Origin: Pelagibius sp050043265
Lineage (GTDB): Bacteria > Pseudomonadota > Alphaproteobacteria > Kiloniellales > Kiloniellaceae
DNA length: 64,000 nucleotides
Assembly: GCA_050043265.1 (NCBI GenBank)
Contig: JBHJIR010000032.1
Coordinates: 1 to 64,000, forward strand
Reading direction: 5' to 3'
Shown here: in pieces, positions 61,348-64,000 of the stretch
Layout of the letters: every line of letters starts with the position of its first letter
Numbering within the stretch: position 1 is the stretch's first letter
Program-made: the position numbers and the translations under genes
The notes under the pieces: generated by a model
Told to the model about the DNA's origin: nothing
Databases searched by the model: none
Seen by the model: the letters and a program-made list of their open reading frames with translations, nothing else

Positions 61348-62442
61348 TCAGTCCGCCAGGCGCTGCAGGGCGGCCGGGGCGATCTGCACCGTCACATCGG
61401 CGCCGTTGGCGAGATCCAGGCGCGCGCCCTCGCTGTTCTGGCTGCGCACCACGAAAGGCGTGCCGTCGGCAAGCGTCAGGTGGTAGGTGGTGTCGGTGCC
61501 CATGTAAACCACGGCGCCGACCTTGGCCGGCAGGCCTCCCTCACTGCTGGCACCCCCGGCCGGCACGATGATGGCGCGTTCCGGCCGCACGGCCAGGGTC
61601 ACCGCCTCGCCGTCGGTGCTGCCGGCCTGGCCGTTCAGGGCCAGCGAAGAGCCGCAGGCGAGGCGCGCCACGGCGCTATGGCCGGCGGTCTCGATACGGC
61701 CCTCCAGGAAGTTGGTTTCGCCGATGAAGTCGGCGACGAAGCGGCGCTGCGGGTGTTCGTAGATCTCCGTCGGCGAGCCGATCTGCAGGATGTGGCCGTT
61801 CTCCATCACCGCGATGCGGTCGGACATGGTGAGGGCTTCTTCCTGGTCGTGGGTGACGAAGACGAAGGTGATGCCCGTCTCGGTCTGCAGACGCTTCAAC
61901 TCGATCTGCATCTCCTTGCGCAGCTTCAGGTCCAGTGCCGACAGCGGCTCGTCCAGCAGCAGCACCTTGGGCTGGCTGGCCAGCGCGCGGGCCAGGGCGA
62001 CGCGCTGCTGCTGGCCGCCGGAAAGCTGCGCCGGCTTGCGGTTGGCATAGCCGTCCAGTTTCACCAGGTCGAGCATCTGCTCGACCCTTGCCTCGCGCTC
62101 CTCCTTGGGGCGGCCCAGCATTTCCAGACCGAAAGCGATGTTCTGACCCACGCTCAGGTGGGGAAACAGCGCGTAGCTCTGGAACACAGTGTTGATCGGC
62201 CGTTTGAACGGCGGCAGGCCGGTCAACTGCTGGCCTTCCAGGAAGACGTCGCCTTTGCTGGGCTGCTCGAAGCCGCCAATCAGCCGAAGGAGCGTGGTCT
62301 TACCGCAGCCGGAGGGACCGAGCAGAGTGAAGAATTCGTTCTGTCGGATCGTCAGCGAAACGTCGTCAAGGGCGTGAACCGCCTCTGACCCTGCGCCGAA
62401 GGTTTTGGATAGTCCCCGCGCTTCGATGGCTGGTGTTGTCAC
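61348..62442 (-). CDS. potG: Polyamine ABC transporter ATPase (PotG/PotA type)
   Basis: A 364-residue ATPase. Walker A GPSGCGKTT, signature LSGGQQQRVA, Walker B LLLDEPLSALD and the switch FVTHDQEEALTMSD are all intact. The C-terminal TOBE domain (about 285-360) has VRPERAIIVPAGG and YMGTDTTYHL. GTG 62442 is preceded by GGGGAG at five bases. It leads the operon potG-potH-potI-potF-nitrilase-amidohydrolase. Confidence 0.94.
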   Translation of the reverse strand: MTTPAIEARGLSKTFGAGSEAVHALDDVSLTIRQNEFFTLLGPSGCGKTTLLRLIGGFEQPSKGDVFLEGQQLTGLPPFKRPINTVFQSYALFPHLSVGQNIAFGLEMLGRPKEEREARVEQMLDLVKLDGYANRKPAQLSGGQQQRVALARALASQPKVLLLDEPLSALDLKLRKEMQIELKRLQTETGITFVFVTHDQEEALTMSDRIAVMENGHILQIGSPTEIYEHPQRRFVADFIGETNFLEGRIETAGHSAVARLACGSSLALNGQAGSTDGEAVTLAVRPERAIIVPAGGASSEGGLPAKVGAVVYMGTDTTYHLTLADGTPFVVRSQNSEGARLDLANGADVTVQIAPAALQRLAD

Positions 62443-62576
62443 TCGCGCTCCCCGTGCCTGCCTCGCCGCCGAGCATAGCGAGGGGCCCCAAGCGACCACA
62501 AGGCGGAATCACGGCCGAATCCCACATTCAGCGCGAAAAACCTTTTGTTTTTGCGGGGTTGGAGGGTTCTCCTACA

Positions 62577-64000
62577 TTACCTGACGGGAACAATGGTGGG
62601 CGATTGCAAGGTATGGCTGCGCGGGTCTGCGCCGATCGTCTCGGCGGCCTGGATCAGCGGTGCGAGGGCCGCCGCGACCCGCCCCAAACTGCGCAGCAGC
62701 GAGCGTGTGGCCGGACTTTCGATGTTGCCGCCCAGGGCATCTTCCAGGAAGGCGGTGAAGGGGTCGCGCTGCGTCGGGAAGGGGCGCAGTTGCACGGCCG
62801 CGTCCTCGGCCATGCCGGCGGCGGTCTTGGCCAGGCCGATGGCCTTTCGGTAGCCGCCCAGTTCGTCGACCAGCCCGGCCTGCCGGGCGTCGGCGCCGGA
62901 CCAGATCTGCCCCTTGGCGGCGGCCAGTACCTCCTCCTGGCTCAGGCCGCGCCCGGCGGCGACCTTGCCGGTGAAGTCGGCGTAGGTGGTGTCGAGGGTC
63001 TGCTGCAGCCAGTCCCACTCGTCACGGCTGAAGGGAGCGTTGGGGCTCCACATGTCGGCGCGCTGGCCGGCCTGCACGCCGTCCCAGGTCACGCCGAGAC
63101 TGGCCCAGAGATCGCGCAGCGAAACCTTGCCGGCGATGACGCCGATGGAGCCGGTGAGGGTGCCGGGCTGGGCCACGATGGCGGCGGCCGGCGCGGCGAC
63201 GAAGTAGCCGCCGGAGGCGGCCACGTTGCCCATCGTGACGACAAGAGGCTTGCCGAGGTCGCGGGCGCGTTGCACCTCGCGCCAGATGGTGTCGGAACCG
63301 ACGTAGGAGCCGCCGGGGCTGTCGACGCGGAAAACGATGGCGGCGACATCGGGGTCGTCGATGGCGTCGGAGAGGGCATCGGCAACGTCGACGGCACCCA
63401 TGGAAACGCGGCCGAACAGCGGGTCGTTCTCCCCCTCGGCCAGCAGGATCGGACCCTCGCCATGGACCAGGGCGATAACCGGCCCGTCCTCGGCCGGTGC
63501 CATCGCGCGAGCGTAATCGGCAAGCGACAGCCAGGTCGCGTCCTCGCCGTCAGGGGACGTCAGGGCGGCCATGACGGCGTCCTCCGCTTCGTCCCAATAG
63601 CCGAGGCGGTCGATCAGGCCCAGTTCGACCGCCTGCGCGCCGCGGTAGGGCGCGCGGTCGATCAACTGGCGCACGGCGCCGGCCTCCAGGTTGCGGGCCT
63701 CGGCGATGGCGGTGGCGATCTGCGTGATGGATGAATCGAGATAGCGCTGCAGGTTCCGGCGGATCGGTGCCGGCATGGACTCGTCGGTCAGGAAACTCAT
63801 CGCCCCTTTGTATTCCTCGCGCTGGGCGACCTGGGCGCGCACGCCGAGGTCTTCCAGCAGCGGCTTCAGGAAGGGCTGCTGCAGGGCGAAGCCGGTGATG
63901 CCGAGATCGCCGGAAGGCTGCATCCAGATCTCGCCGGCGGCGCTGGCCAGATAATAATGCAGGGTCCCGCTGCCAGCCTCGCCGAAGGTCTCGGCAAAGG
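62577..64000 (-). CDS. sppA: Signal peptide peptidase SppA, 67-kDa type (5' end outside the window)
   Basis: A partial gene; about 474 codons are visible and the frame runs on beyond base 64000 (the part just upstream of the first Met reads GTLHYYLASAAGEIWMQPSG, which is in-family). SppA is a membrane-bound serine/lysine peptidase that removes leftover signal peptides. The catalytic Lys is in REEYKGAMSF and the Ser in GNVAASGGYFVAAPA; VFRVDSPGGSYVGSDTIWRE is another hallmark. The two tandem domains show that it is the long E. coli-like form. Confidence 0.93.
   Translation of the reverse strand, partial: FAETFGEAGSGTLHYYLASAAGEIWMQPSGDLGITGFALQQPFLKPLLEDLGVRAQVAQREEYKGAMSFLTDESMPAPIRRNLQRYLDSSITQIATAIAEARNLEAGAVRQLIDRAPYRGAQAVELGLIDRLGYWDEAEDAVMAALTSPDGEDATWLSLADYARAMAPAEDGPVIALVHGEGPILLAEGENDPLFGRVSMGAVDVADALSDAIDDPDVAAIVFRVDSPGGSYVGSDTIWREVQRARDLGKPLVVTMGNVAASGGYFVAAPAAAIVAQPGTLTGSIGVIAGKVSLRDLWASLGVTWDGVQAGQRADMWSPNAPFSRDEWDWLQQTLDTTYADFTGKVAAGRGLSQEEVLAAAKGQIWSGADARQAGLVDELGGYRKAIGLAKTAAGMAEDAAVQLRPFPTQRDPFTAFLEDALGGNIESPATRSLLRSLGRVAAALAPLIQAAETIGADPRSHTLQSPTIVPVR

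Noticed and set aside
62531..62556. Terminator after sppA (AAAAAC...GTTTTT stem)
   Set aside because: Only six A/T-rich pairs with no T tract on the minus strand; too weak to support.

Overview
The window looks like one contiguous chromosomal piece of a high-GC alphaproteobacterium, probably of the Rhodospirillales type. The grounds are the high GC, the xseB-ispA-dxs...tlyA order, the cysG-DUF2849-sulfite reductase-DUF934-cysH order, DUF1513/imelysin iron genes, a LuxR/LuxI pair, and an alphaproteobacterial intergenic palindrome near 56350-56473. The order-level assignment is inference. I see no rRNA, tRNA, CRISPR array, transposase or integrase. Nearly all long open frames opposite the listed genes are shadows produced by high GC.

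Layout. 1-9.7 kb (+): a nucleoside scavenging operon with ABC ATPase, two permeases, cytidine deaminase, purine nucleoside phosphorylase, deoC, deoA, a PhyH-like dioxygenase and a secreted 5'-nucleotidase, most of them overlapping or nearly so. 9.7-12 kb (+): HAD hydrolase, MTA/SAH nucleosidase, a transporter remnant and a GFA-fold protein. 12-17 kb: polyphosphate kinase 2 (-) with a Pho-box-like site, an AraC C-terminal remnant, creatinase (-), TetR and a peroxiredoxin-like protein (+) with matching operators, and an orphan TRAP binding protein (-). 17-24 kb: iron genes, namely bacterioferritin, bacterioferritin-associated ferredoxin, a Fur-box-like site, and the imelysin / di-haem oxidoreductase / imelysin / DUF1513 operon. 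23.8-27.3 kb: anti-sigma factor plus ECF sigma (-) and a CHASE4-type sensor kinase (+). 27.6-35.1 kb (+): an Xre regulator, then a quorum-sensing locus (LuxR, LuxI, an 85-residue protein, P450, MFS exporter, acyl-CoA synthetase-like ligase, PilZ) closed by a good Rho-independent terminator. 35.2-36.5 kb: SleB-like hydrolase and an AT-rich gene-free island. 36.5-41.4 kb (-): assimilatory sulfate reduction. 41.6-46.5 kb: lipoprotein, then queA-tgt-queG-ridA (-) and a secreted protein. 46.6-49.4 kb: Xre, a persulfide-sensor-like ArsR divergent from a TusA-like carrier, and an orphan efflux adaptor. 49.6-56.3 kb (+): HDAC-like protein, xseB-ispA-dxs, MATE pump, tlyA. 56.5-62.4 kb (-): polyamine uptake and acetylpolyamine hydrolysis. 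62.6-64 kb (-): sppA, cut by the window end.

How the genes work together. The secreted 5'-nucleotidase would release nucleosides, the ABC system would import them, and Cdd/PNP/DeoA/DeoC would degrade them to bases and C2/C3 sugar products. The sulfate operon, TusA and the ArsR protein share a sulfur theme. Pot transport, the acetylpolyamine amidohydrolase and the nitrilase-type hydrolase form a polyamine use operon. The LuxI neighbourhood (P450, exporter, acyl ligase, c-di-GMP sensor) is the best candidate for an undescribed small-molecule system. A second unexpected pattern is a set of short (13-16 bp) tandem repeats sitting on the stop codons of four unrelated genes.
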